Assembly: GCF_035506375.1 (NCBI RefSeq)
Contig: NZ_DATJPM010000043.1
Span: 1 to 50,307 of the forward strand
Direction: 5' to 3'
From: Methanocella sp.
Lineage (GTDB): Archaea > Halobacteriota > Methanocellia > Methanocellales > Methanocellaceae
Length of the DNA stretch: 50,307 nt
Positions 33,082 through 40,541 of this stretch are shown piece after piece. The translations under genes were made by a program, and so were the position numbers. The notes beneath the pieces were generated by a model. It did not search any database. It was not told the origin of the DNA and saw only the letters and a list, made by a program, of their open reading frames with translations. Each line of letters opens with the position of its first letter. Position 1 is the stretch's first letter.

Positions 33082-33542
33082 GCGACCTTGAGCTGGCCGT
33101 TGCCCGCGCTTTCCAGCTGCGAGGCAAGTCACGGCTGAACCGCACCGAGTTCACGTTTGCCCTGGCCTATGAGCTCAAGTGGTTCACTCCCGAGGAGAGC
33201 AAGGAAGTGCTGGAGGCCGCTTTAAAGCAGGGCGTGCTCAAGGAGACGGGCGACAGGCTCGTGCCCGCGTTCAATGTAAAGGGCGTCGTCGTGCCTCCCG
33301 ACTTTAAGCCCGGAAAGGACATCCTTGAAGAGAAAAGTCTTTTTGACCGCACCCTTGACCTGCTGGTGTCCGCGGGCATTGACCGGGTCGCGGCCCTGGA
33401 ATTGATCGGGCAAAAGCAAAAAGAATACGGGGGCCTTGTGACGCCCGAGGCGGCCGCCCTCATCATCGCCAGGGAGAAAAAGCTCAACGTCGAGCCCTAC
33501 ATCGATGAAGCGTATAAGGAAATAATTCAAGAGAAAAAGTAA
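33060..33542 (+). CDS. DUF2240 family protein
   Basis: This 160-residue euryarchaeal protein of unknown function matches DUF2240 by its start (DLELAVARAFQLRGKSRLNR, FTFALAYELKWFTPEE) and helical C-terminal half. The first half looks like a helix-turn-helix. GGAGGAAACGAGG at the start lies inside the end of the preceding gene, and the two frames overlap. Confidence 0.75.
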   Translation: MEETRALSDLELAVARAFQLRGKSRLNRTEFTFALAYELKWFTPEESKEVLEAALKQGVLKETGDRLVPAFNVKGVVVPPDFKPGKDILEEKSLFDRTLDLLVSAGIDRVAALELIGQKQKEYGGLVTPEAAALIIAREKKLNVEPYIDEAYKEIIQEKK

Positions 33543-33577
33543 TGCCGTGTTCTTGCTCGCACAGCCCTCCGGAAAAA

Positions 33578-34546
33578 TTACTTTTTCATCGCCTCGCCGT
33601 GCATCTTGAAGTGCGCCAGAAGCGCTTCGACCTGGATACGCTCATTCGCACCCTCGGTCAGGCGGAAGTCGGCCTCGCCGATGCGGTCCACCAGCGCCAC
33701 CAGAACTTCCTCATTCAACCCGAGCGAGAACATGGAGGCGTAGATCTGGTCGATGATATCGCTGCCGGACAGGCCATATTTTATTAGCAGGTCGTCGAGC
33801 ATGTTGCGGGCGTCCATGAACTGGCCGTTGAGCGCCAGCTTCAGCATATCCTCGATCTCCTTCGGCCGCGCCGTGCTCGTCGTCTCATAGACGGTCTCGG
33901 CGGTTATCTCCTTCGAAACGGTGGACGCGGACTGCAAAGCGTTTATGGCCCGTCTCATATCTCCCCGTGCGACGTAAACGACGGCGTCCATGCCGTCCTT
34001 CGTGATCTTAATGCCCTCGCCCTTCTCGATGCGCCGGATCATCACGTCAATATCCTTAGGGCTTTGCGGGCCGAACCGGTAAACGGCGCACCGGGACTGG
34101 ATGGGCTCGATGATCTTGGACGAGTAGTTACAGGAAATGACAAACCTGCAGGTCGCCGTATAGCGCTCCATGGTCCGCCGCAGCGCGGACTGGGCGTCGG
34201 ACGTCAACGCATCCGCCTCGTCCAAAAAGATGATCTTGAACCTGGCTTCCCCGAGCGGCGCTGTGCGCGCAAAATTCTTGATATTGTTACGGACGACGTC
34301 GATGCCCCTCTCGTCGGAGGCGTTGAGCTCGGTAAAATTATTCTGCCAGGTGTCGCCGAACATGTCCCTGGCCAGCGCGATAGCGCAGGCGGTCTTGCCA
34401 ACGCCCGGCGGCCCGGAGAACAAAAGGTGGGGCAGGTTACCCGTCTTCACGTAGGACTTCAGCCTCCGGACTATCTGCTCCTGCCCGATGACCTCGTCGA
34501 GCGTCTTCGGCCTGTATTTCTCTGTCCATACATCGTCCGATGCCAT
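33578..34546 (-). CDS. rfcS: Replication factor C small subunit
   Basis: RfcS forms the PCNA clamp loader with the large subunit. The 322-residue product has the RFC box (WTEKYRPKTLDEVIGQ), Walker A GPPGVGKT, Walker B FLDEADAL, the SRC arginine-finger motif (QSRCAVYRF) and the C-terminal collar domain. The start at 34546 (MASDDVWTEKYRP) is the family start and has GGTGGAAGTTATC upstream; the frame extends 45 codons further without family resemblance. No intein is present. Confidence 0.95.
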   Translation of the reverse strand: MASDDVWTEKYRPKTLDEVIGQEQIVRRLKSYVKTGNLPHLLFSGPPGVGKTACAIALARDMFGDTWQNNFTELNASDERGIDVVRNNIKNFARTAPLGEARFKIIFLDEADALTSDAQSALRRTMERYTATCRFVISCNYSSKIIEPIQSRCAVYRFGPQSPKDIDVMIRRIEKGEGIKITKDGMDAVVYVARGDMRRAINALQSASTVSKEITAETVYETTSTARPKEIEDMLKLALNGQFMDARNMLDDLLIKYGLSGSDIIDQIYASMFSLGLNEEVLVALVDRIGEADFRLTEGANERIQVEALLAHFKMHGEAMKK

Positions 34547-34671
34547 CTTGATAACTTCCACCACTATAATGGTCATTCTACGCTTTAAATTTTCTTTAGC
34601 TCTGTGGATATTGCGGCCAAACATTATGAAAAGAGAAATGAAATTATCATGCAGCAGGTGGAGGTATATAA

Positions 34672-35175
34672 ATGGCAGCAAGAGACATTACGGATGGGGC
34701 GATAGCGGGGGCCGTTACGGGGCTCATTATTGGCTTATTGACTATCATACTGGGTGCTATCGGCCTGGCGTCCATCGGACAGTATATTAACATCAATAAC
34801 GTGCTGGGCGGCATCCTGCCCGGCGTGAGCGGAGCGGGGCTGACGATCTCGGCTTCGATGGTACTGCTGATATTCTTAACCATCGTCGGCCTCATACTGG
34901 GCATCGTCTTCGGCGCCCTGTACGAGCGTATACCAACGACCAGCGCCATTTCCAAAGGCGTTGTCTTCATGGTGGTGCTATGGGTCATCTTCGGGCTGTT
35001 GATCCCGCTCATCCTGGGCATGGGCGCCGGAGCGCGTGCGGCCGGTATCACTTTCGCGAGCATCGTCACATCGTTCATCGCGTCCATCATCTGGGGCGCG
35101 CTCCTGGGTGCTGTCTTTACCTGGGTGGCGCGGCGCGCGGCGGCTCCGACGAGGCCCGTGGTCAGGACACCTTAA
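34672..35175 (+). CDS. Four-helix membrane protein, unknown
   Basis: This 167-residue, very hydrophobic and Gly-rich protein has about four transmembrane helices (GAIAGAVTGLIIGLLTIILG onward) and a short basic tail. No family is assigned. The ribosome site GGTGGAGGTATATAA is strong. It is divergent from rfcS and followed by a hairpin terminator. Confidence 0.65.
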   Translation: MAARDITDGAIAGAVTGLIIGLLTIILGAIGLASIGQYININNVLGGILPGVSGAGLTISASMVLLIFLTIVGLILGIVFGALYERIPTTSAISKGVVFMVVLWVIFGLLIPLILGMGAGARAAGITFASIVTSFIASIIWGALLGAVFTWVARRAAAPTRPVVRTP

Positions 35176-35186
35176 AATTGAAGAAA

Positions 35187-35214
35187 GGTCGGCTCTCGGG
35201 CCGGCCGCTTTTAT
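35187..35214 (+). terminator. Hairpin/T-rich terminator
   Basis: GGTCGGC (35187-35193) pairs with GCCGGCC (35200-35206), with one G-T wobble and a 6-nt loop, followed by CGCTTTTATATTT. It begins 12 nt after the membrane protein stop. Confidence 0.65.
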
Positions 35215-35323
35215 ATTTATGTTTTCCAAGGCTCTCAAAAAAAGATAAGTTACTCTAGACGGTTTCAGCCTCAAAGTGGCTCTAAGCTGGCTCTGAGTTC
35301 TCTAAGACTAATTAAAAATCGTT

Positions 35324-35405
35324 GGTGCGGCCTGGTGTAAACCTGGTGTGGTTGAGACTACAGTTGCTCTCAAGCGGCACCAGGATTACACCAGGGGCGG
35401 CACTA
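35324..35405. repeat. Inverted repeat next to copy D
   Basis: Near-complementary arms of about 25 nt flank a spacer of about 30 nt: CCTGGTGTAA (35331-35340) and TTACACCAGG (35386-35395) are exact, with ACCTGGTG/CACCAGG inside and GTGCGG/GGCGGCAC outside. It is a strong hairpin of unknown role in the gap before palindromic copy D. Confidence 0.65.
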
Positions 35406-35423
35406 ACTTATTTGAAAATATTT

Positions 35424-35984
35424 GCTGTGTTGAATTACTCCCGTATTTTAAGCTTTTTAATGGCACTGAGGACACTATTTTTCACCACAAATGCGAGTGG
35501 TTCCGTGTTTGTTTAGTGGTCCTCTGCTCTATTTTCCACTTTCGTACTGCCCGTCGGTTTTTCACCACGAAACCACGAATTCTTTTATATCCCACGTAAG
35601 GGCACTAAAACACCAAGGCTCATGCCTGGCGCTTAAAACACGAAACAACCTCCCGAATGAACACTAAAACACTAAAGGATTGAAACACGAGAACGGCATG
35701 AACTTAATGCTTTCTCTAGTGTTTCAATTAATTTAGTGAGGTTCGTGCCATTCGAGAAGTTGTTTGGTGTTTTGACGTGAAAGCATCCATCTTAGTGTGG
35801 TTCGTGCCCCCTTACGTGGGACTAGAAAAGAATTCGTGTTTTCGTGTTGAAAAACCGGACAAATCAGCGAACCAAACAAACAAAGGACGAACGACCACAA
35901 AACAAACACGGAACAACCGGTCTTTGTGGTGAAAAATAGTGCCTCCGTACACTCCGAGACTTAAAAGGGCATATTCAACAAAGC
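35424..35984. repeat. Long palindromic element, copy D, near-intact
   Basis: This is the most complete copy at 561 bp. It starts GCTGTGTTGAAT (35424) and ends ATTCAACAAAGC (35984), a 12-bp terminal inverted repeat with one mismatch. Its arms pair over most of the length: the GAATTCTTTTATATCCCACG block near 35577 pairs with the block near 35812-35832. The centre is near 35705. AAAATATTT immediately precedes the left end and recurs at the right end with a 1-nt offset. No coding frame is supported. Confidence 0.85.
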
Positions 35985-36007
35985 AAAAATATTTAATAAT
36001 GTCTTCG

Positions 36008-36022
36008 AGCCACTTCGTGGCT
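36008..36022 (-). terminator. Hairpin downstream of the VIT-family gene
   Basis: AGCCAC (36008-36013) and GTGGCT (36017-36022) form a perfect 6-bp stem with a 3-nt loop. In the leftward direction an AT-rich tract with a T5 run follows (about 35985-35999). A similar GTTTCAGCC..GTGGCTC motif lies on the other side of copy D near 35262-35285, in opposite orientation. Confidence 0.45.
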
Positions 36023-36061
36023 GAAACAGTCTTAGGGCATTCTTAGGAGGTTTAGAGGAGC

Positions 36062-36598
36062 TTAAGGGCTCAGGTGTAGCATGCTGCAAACGACGACGAC
36101 GATGACGCCGAGGGCGACCATGCGGACTATTGATGTGATATAGCTCTGCCGGGAGATCCGCCCGGAAAACAAGCCCAGGACCACGAGCGATGCCAGTGCC
36201 AGGGCGACTGAAAGATAAATTGCGATGCCATCACTGGCAAAGACGAAGGGCAGGATGGGGATTAGCGAGCCGAAGAAGCTGGAACTGCCGGACAGGAAGG
36301 AATCGATCAGGATATTCCGCTTCGTCAGCTTCTCGATCTTCGTATGCCTCAGGTCCTGCAACAGGGCCTGCTCAACGTCGGAAAGCCTGCCGTATTCGAC
36401 GGCCGTTTCCGCCAGGTAGGAGCCGATGCCGTTGGTCAGGCAGAGCGCGATGCCGCCGCCGAGGGCGGCCTTGAGGATCACGCCCGGGTCTAGCGTGGCG
36501 GAGGATAGGCCTATGATGATGCCCAGGACGGCCAGGATCCCGTCGATGCTGCCGAGGATGATGTAACGGCCCCTCTCGCTTTCCATTAATATTGCCAT
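36062..36598 (-). CDS. VIT1/CCC1-family membrane transporter-like protein
   Basis: This 178-residue protein has about five helices. The first carries the VIT-type signature IILGSIDGILAVLGIIIGL, followed by an acidic/His loop (EYGRLSDVEQALLQDLRHTK). VIT1/CCC1 proteins move Fe2+ or Mn2+ out of the cytoplasm. It starts 11 nt after the DUF211 stop, so the two form an operon. Confidence 0.8.
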   Translation of the reverse strand: MAILMESERGRYIILGSIDGILAVLGIIIGLSSATLDPGVILKAALGGGIALCLTNGIGSYLAETAVEYGRLSDVEQALLQDLRHTKIEKLTKRNILIDSFLSGSSSFFGSLIPILPFVFASDGIAIYLSVALALASLVVLGLFSGRISRQSYITSIVRMVALGVIVVVVCSMLHLSP

Positions 36599-36609
36599 AA
36601 TGCTCGGGA

Positions 36610-36900
36610 TTAGCGATCCTGCAGCGTCTCGACCTCTTCCACGAGCTTGATGCCCGCGGCGACCTCATCGATGCTGTGGATGACGGCGCCCATGTCCTCG
36701 ATAACGCGCTCTAGCTCGTCGAAATCGATGTTGACGCCTTCCACCGTGATCTTGATATTCTCCGTCTGCGTGTCGACCTCATAAAGGCTTAAGTTCACGC
36801 CGTTCACGTGCTTCAGCGCGGCGATCGCCTTTGCCAGCTCCAGGATCGACGGCTGGTGCGGCTTAAGCACGTCCAGTACCAATCGTTTAATGCCAGTCAT
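36610..36900 (-). CDS. DUF211 family protein
   Basis: The 96-residue ferredoxin-like alpha/beta protein matches DUF211: IKRLVLDVLKPHQPSILELA, NLSLYEVDTQTENIKITVEG, and a C-terminal helix with IEDMGAVIHSIDEV. Its function is unknown; family structures suggest metal or small-molecule binding. It is first in the operon with the VIT-type transporter, so a metal link is plausible. Confidence 0.85.
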   Translation of the reverse strand: MTGIKRLVLDVLKPHQPSILELAKAIAALKHVNGVNLSLYEVDTQTENIKITVEGVNIDFDELERVIEDMGAVIHSIDEVAAGIKLVEEVETLQDR

Positions 36901-36972
36901 TTCTTATCATTCTGTAATTCTATTATATTACCTGACATACAAACTTTATCCTACGTATATGAAGTTTTACCA

Positions 36973-37023
36973 TATACGGGCGTACTGGCATCGGGCCGTA
37001 TAGTCTTAAATATCTTTAAGACT
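36973..37023. promoter_or_regulatory. Two dyads over the PRT-MTAP promoter
   Basis: AGTCTTAAA (37002-37010) and TTTAAGACT (37015-37023) are perfect 9-bp complements around TATC. The centre (TTAAATATC) resembles a TATA box about 50 nt before the ATG. Partly overlapping, TATACGG (36973-36979) and CCGTATA (36996-37002) form a second, wider dyad. This looks like an operator that would exclude TBP. Confidence 0.55.
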
Positions 37024-37062
37024 TATCATGTTGATGCAATTCGCAGTTATGCTGGTGACCGA

Positions 37063-37758
37063 ATGTCGCTTCCTGAAAACTTCAAATGTGTTGTTACTAA
37101 CTGGGATTATATCTATCGCCTGTGTCGTAAGATATCCAAGGACGTACGGAGCTCGGGCTACAAGCCCGACGTCATAATGGCCCTGGCCCGGGGCGGCTGG
37201 TTCGCCGGCCGGGTCTTATGTGACTTTTTAAACCTGAACGATCTCATAAGCCTGAAGATCGAGCATTACACGGGTACGGCTAACGCCGGCAGCGGGCCGC
37301 GCATCCGGTATTCCATCGACGAGAACATGATCAAGGACAAGAACGTGCTCATCGTCGACGATATCTCGGATACCGGCAAGAGTATGACGTTCGCGAAGGA
37401 ATACGTCTCGAAGTACAGCCCGAAAGAGGTCCGTACGGCGACGCTGCAGCACCTGATGTGCTCGCAGTCGAAAGCCGACTATATCGGCGAGCTCCTGGAT
37501 GAGTGGGCCTGGGTCATCTTCCCGTGGAACTTCATGGAGGATATGTGCGACATCACGGGCCAGGTCATGTCGAAAGACACGCTAAAGGTCTGGACGATAG
37601 ACGACATTAAGCTGGGCCTCAAGAAGTATCACCAGATCGAGCCGACGTACTTTGAGATTACGCAGCCCGGGCGCCTGGACGAGATACTCGAGGAGATGGA
37701 GTACCGCGGCGTGATCCGTAAGCTCGGCGGCGGCGTCTGGGAACCGGTCAGGCACTGA
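37063..37758 (+). CDS. Phosphoribosyltransferase family protein
   Basis: The product (231 residues) is a type I purine/xanthine PRTase-like protein: MALARGGWFAGRVLCDFL near the N-terminus and the PRPP motif VLIVDDISDTGKS about residue 105. A C-terminal extension of about 70 residues looks like a small helical/winged domain (RLDEILEEMEYRGVIRKLGG). The start at 37063 follows GGTGACC and gives the normal family N-terminus. It lies 9 nt before MTA phosphorylase, so a purine-salvage operon is likely: the phosphorylase releases a base that this enzyme could convert to a nucleotide. Confidence 0.85.
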   Translation: MSLPENFKCVVTNWDYIYRLCRKISKDVRSSGYKPDVIMALARGGWFAGRVLCDFLNLNDLISLKIEHYTGTANAGSGPRIRYSIDENMIKDKNVLIVDDISDTGKSMTFAKEYVSKYSPKEVRTATLQHLMCSQSKADYIGELLDEWAWVIFPWNFMEDMCDITGQVMSKDTLKVWTIDDIKLGLKKYHQIEPTYFEITQPGRLDEILEEMEYRGVIRKLGGGVWEPVRH

Positions 37759-37767
37759 GGTATCCTC

Positions 37768-38613
37768 ATGGTCAGGATTGGTATCATCGGAGGGAGCGGT
37801 ATTTATGACCCCTCTATGTTCGATCACATAGAAGAAAAAAAGCTGAATACGCCATTCGGCCAGCCGAGCGACTCCTTCATCATCGGCTCGATGAACGGCG
37901 TGGACGCCGTCTTCCTGTCCAGGCACGGAAGGGGGCACCGCTATTCACCTACGGACCTGAACTACCGCGCCAACATCTTCGGCATGAAAATGCTCGGCGT
38001 CACCCACATCGTATCCGTATCGGCCGTCGGAAGCCTTAAGGAGAGCCTTAAGCCGCTGGACATCGTGGTCCCGGACCAGGTATACGACCGCACGGCCAGG
38101 CGCGCATCCACGTTTTTCGAGGGCGGCATCGTCGCGCACATCGGCATGGCCGACCCATTCTGTCCTGCTCTTAATAAGATTCTCTTCGAGACGGCTTCGG
38201 AAAAGTATCCGGCTCACAAGGGCGGAACCTACCTGTGCATGGAGGGCCCCCAGTTCTCGACAAGGGCCGAATCAGGTATCTACAGGAAACTCGGCTTCGA
38301 TATCATAGGCATGACCGCGATGCCCGAGGCCAAGCTGGCCCGGGAAGCGGAGATCTGCTTCAGCATTCTGGCCACTATTACCGATTACGACGTCTGGTAT
38401 GAGGATCCCGTCTCCATCGGCCAGGTCATCGAGACGGCCGCGAAGAACGAGGAGGCCGTCAAGGGCATCCTCCGAAGGGCCGTCGGCCGCATAGCCGACG
38501 CGGACTGCCCGTGCCGGCACGCCCTGGAGGGCGCCATCGCGACCAGCCCCGACGCCATCCCGGAGAAAGTGAGGCGTGACCTGGGGCTGTTGATCGACCC
38601 TTACATCAAATGA
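37768..38613 (+). CDS. mtnP: 5'-methylthioadenosine (or methylthioinosine) phosphorylase family
   Basis: The 281-residue protein cleaves methylthioadenosine or a related nucleoside with phosphate. Family motifs are IGIIGGSGIYDP, LSRHGRGHRYSP (phosphate binding), VSVSAVGSLKE, YLCMEGPQFSTRAE and MTAMPEAKLAREAE. Whether adenosine or inosine forms are preferred needs alignment of the base-contacting residues. It forms an operon with the upstream PRTase. Confidence 0.9.
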   Translation: MVRIGIIGGSGIYDPSMFDHIEEKKLNTPFGQPSDSFIIGSMNGVDAVFLSRHGRGHRYSPTDLNYRANIFGMKMLGVTHIVSVSAVGSLKESLKPLDIVVPDQVYDRTARRASTFFEGGIVAHIGMADPFCPALNKILFETASEKYPAHKGGTYLCMEGPQFSTRAESGIYRKLGFDIIGMTAMPEAKLAREAEICFSILATITDYDVWYEDPVSIGQVIETAAKNEEAVKGILRRAVGRIADADCPCRHALEGAIATSPDAIPEKVRRDLGLLIDPYIK

Positions 38614-38625
38614 TGGCATGATACC

Positions 38626-39102
38626 ATGACCGTTGAACTCGAGCCGAAGACCGACACGACGCTGTACATCATCGAGCGTTTAGATAAGGACGCACGGCTA
38701 ACCTGTACCATCGGCAAGATCACGGTCAACTTGAAAAAAGGCCTGGACAAGGACATACTCGCGAAGATCCTACTCTCGCTTTCCCGGGTCGACTCGAACA
38801 TCGCCTACGAGTACGAGACGATGTGCCAGTACGGCGATATCAACCGCCTGCGGCTGGAAGACTATATCGTGGTCTCCTACTCGAAGACCGGCCCGTCCGG
38901 ATACAAGACTATCTTCAGCGTGCCCTTCTCGCGCCGCAAGGCGCTGCGCCGCCTGGCAATAACTATATCGGAACGCCTTGCGTCGGCGGACATGGACCTC
39001 TCCCTCCTCTGGGATGGCAACCCCTCGAAGATCGGCCAGCTTTCCGAAGAGCTGCAGGACGACTGGAAGCTGCAGGTGATCGAGGCGAACAAGGAAAGCT
39101 GA
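38626..39102 (+). CDS. Conserved-looking protein, unknown (158 residues)
   Basis: A soluble alpha/beta protein with segments TLYIIERLDKDARLTCTIGK and a basic stretch (FSRRKALRRLAITISERL). I recognise no family. It begins 12 nt after mtnP and precedes a radical SAM gene by 26 nt, so all are probably co-transcribed. Confidence 0.65.
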   Translation: MTVELEPKTDTTLYIIERLDKDARLTCTIGKITVNLKKGLDKDILAKILLSLSRVDSNIAYEYETMCQYGDINRLRLEDYIVVSYSKTGPSGYKTIFSVPFSRRKALRRLAITISERLASADMDLSLLWDGNPSKIGQLSEELQDDWKLQVIEANKES

Positions 39103-39128
39103 CGCTATTCTAAAATAAGAATGTATTT

Positions 39129-40229
39129 ATGGGTATAGTCGCCATGAAATCCTCGTCCATGAAAATAAGCGAGGCCGACGAGACGGGCTCAATGTACACG
39201 AAACTGTGCAGAGGGTGCCGGCTCTGCATGAAGGGCGCGAAGCTGGTACTGTTCGTTACGGGAGCATGCGCCAGGGATTGCTTTTACTGTCCCCTCTCCG
39301 AGGCGCGCAAGGGCCGGGACGACGTCTATGCAAACGAGCGGCGCGTCCTGTCCGACGAGGACGTCATCGCCGAAGCGAAGCGCATGCGGGCGCTGGGAAC
39401 GGGCATAACGGGCGGCGAGCCCCTGCTGAAGCTCGAGAGGACGCTCCATTATATTCGATTACTCAAGGCGAAATTCGGCGACCGCCACCACATACACCTC
39501 TACACGGGCATCGCCCCGCCCGACTCCATCCTGAAAAGGCTCCGGGACGCCGGCCTGGACGAGATCCGGTTCCACCCGCCCGTTGAGGACTGGGACCGCT
39601 TTAGAGAGACGTCGTTCTTCCATGCATTAAAGCGCTCGAAGGGGCTGGGGATGGACGCGGGCGTCGAGATCCCCTCCATCCGGCCTGTGCCGCAGATGGC
39701 GGAAGCCGTACGGGAGGCCGGCGGATTTCTCAATGTCAATGAGCTCGAGTTCTCGGACACGAACTCCGCGGCCCTGAAGAAAAAAGGCTACCGGCTCCGG
39801 GACGATATATCGAACGCCGTACTGGGGAGCGAAAAAACAGGGCACGAGATAGTTTTAAATAATATAGCCTATACTAGGTATTGCTCGTCACGCTTTAAGG
39901 ACGCTGTCCAGTTACGCGAGCGGCTTAAGCGTATCGCACGACATACTGTGAGGCCCTTTGACGAGATAAGCGCTGATGGAACAATTATATACGGGGAAAT
40001 AGAAGGTAATATTACGGATGCGCTTCGGATCCTGAAAGGCTCGAATATCCCCCGGCGCATGTATCGTTCATACGGCGGCCGCATTGAGACCGCATGGTGG
40101 CTCCTTGAAGAAACCGGAGGCCTGTGTGCCGTCGCACGCTGCTCCATCGTGGAGCGCTACCCGCTTGATAACGGGCTTGTCGTAGAAAGGATACCATTAC
40201 GATCATCTGGAAGTGGTGACTCTGAATAG
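39129..40229 (+). CDS. Radical SAM protein, COG2108 type
   Basis: This 366-residue protein relates to pyruvate formate-lyase activases. The radical SAM cysteines are in GACARDCFYCPLS (about residues 47-56), preceded by an extra pair in CRGCRLC (about 28-34). The TGGEPLLKLER loop and barrel strands follow. The COG2108 group is conserved in archaea but its reaction is unknown. Its end overlaps the DUF2551 start by 17 nt, and the DUF2551 and cis-prenyltransferase genes follow closely. An alternative ATG at 39144 is possible. Confidence 0.82.
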   Translation: MGIVAMKSSSMKISEADETGSMYTKLCRGCRLCMKGAKLVLFVTGACARDCFYCPLSEARKGRDDVYANERRVLSDEDVIAEAKRMRALGTGITGGEPLLKLERTLHYIRLLKAKFGDRHHIHLYTGIAPPDSILKRLRDAGLDEIRFHPPVEDWDRFRETSFFHALKRSKGLGMDAGVEIPSIRPVPQMAEAVREAGGFLNVNELEFSDTNSAALKKKGYRLRDDISNAVLGSEKTGHEIVLNNIAYTRYCSSRFKDAVQLRERLKRIARHTVRPFDEISADGTIIYGEIEGNITDALRILKGSNIPRRMYRSYGGRIETAWWLLEETGGLCAVARCSIVERYPLDNGLVVERIPLRSSGSGDSE

Positions 40230-40530
40230 CTCTGAAGACGAACTGGTGCTCGCCCGCATCAAAGATTACCTGAGCCGGGATAAGGACGGCAGAAGGAAGG
40301 CAGTTTTACAGATATTCCTGGAGGGCGGCCCCTACGAGACGAAGGATATCGACGAAAAGCTCAGGGAGCAGAATTTCGACGTGAAGAATAAGGGAACACC
40401 GGCAATGGTCGGCCTGATGGGCTCGAAGACCGGCATCCTCAGCGTCGACGTCACCGGCGACCACAACATGTACTCGATCAAGGAAAAATACAAGAGGCTC
40501 GTCAAAGCCGCTCTCGAAGAGACGAGCTAA
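40213..40530 (+). CDS. DUF2551 family protein
   Basis: This 105-residue methanogen protein has a winged-helix-like centre (RKAVLQIFLEGGPYETKDID, LREQNFDVKNKGTPAMVGLM, then GILSVD), matching DUF2551 by pattern. It starts at one of two adjacent GTG codons inside the end of the radical SAM gene. It may be a regulator; function is unproven. Confidence 0.72.
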   Translation: MVTLNSSEDELVLARIKDYLSRDKDGRRKAVLQIFLEGGPYETKDIDEKLREQNFDVKNKGTPAMVGLMGSKTGILSVDVTGDHNMYSIKEKYKRLVKAALEETS

Positions 40531-40541
40531 GTATCCTCTTT

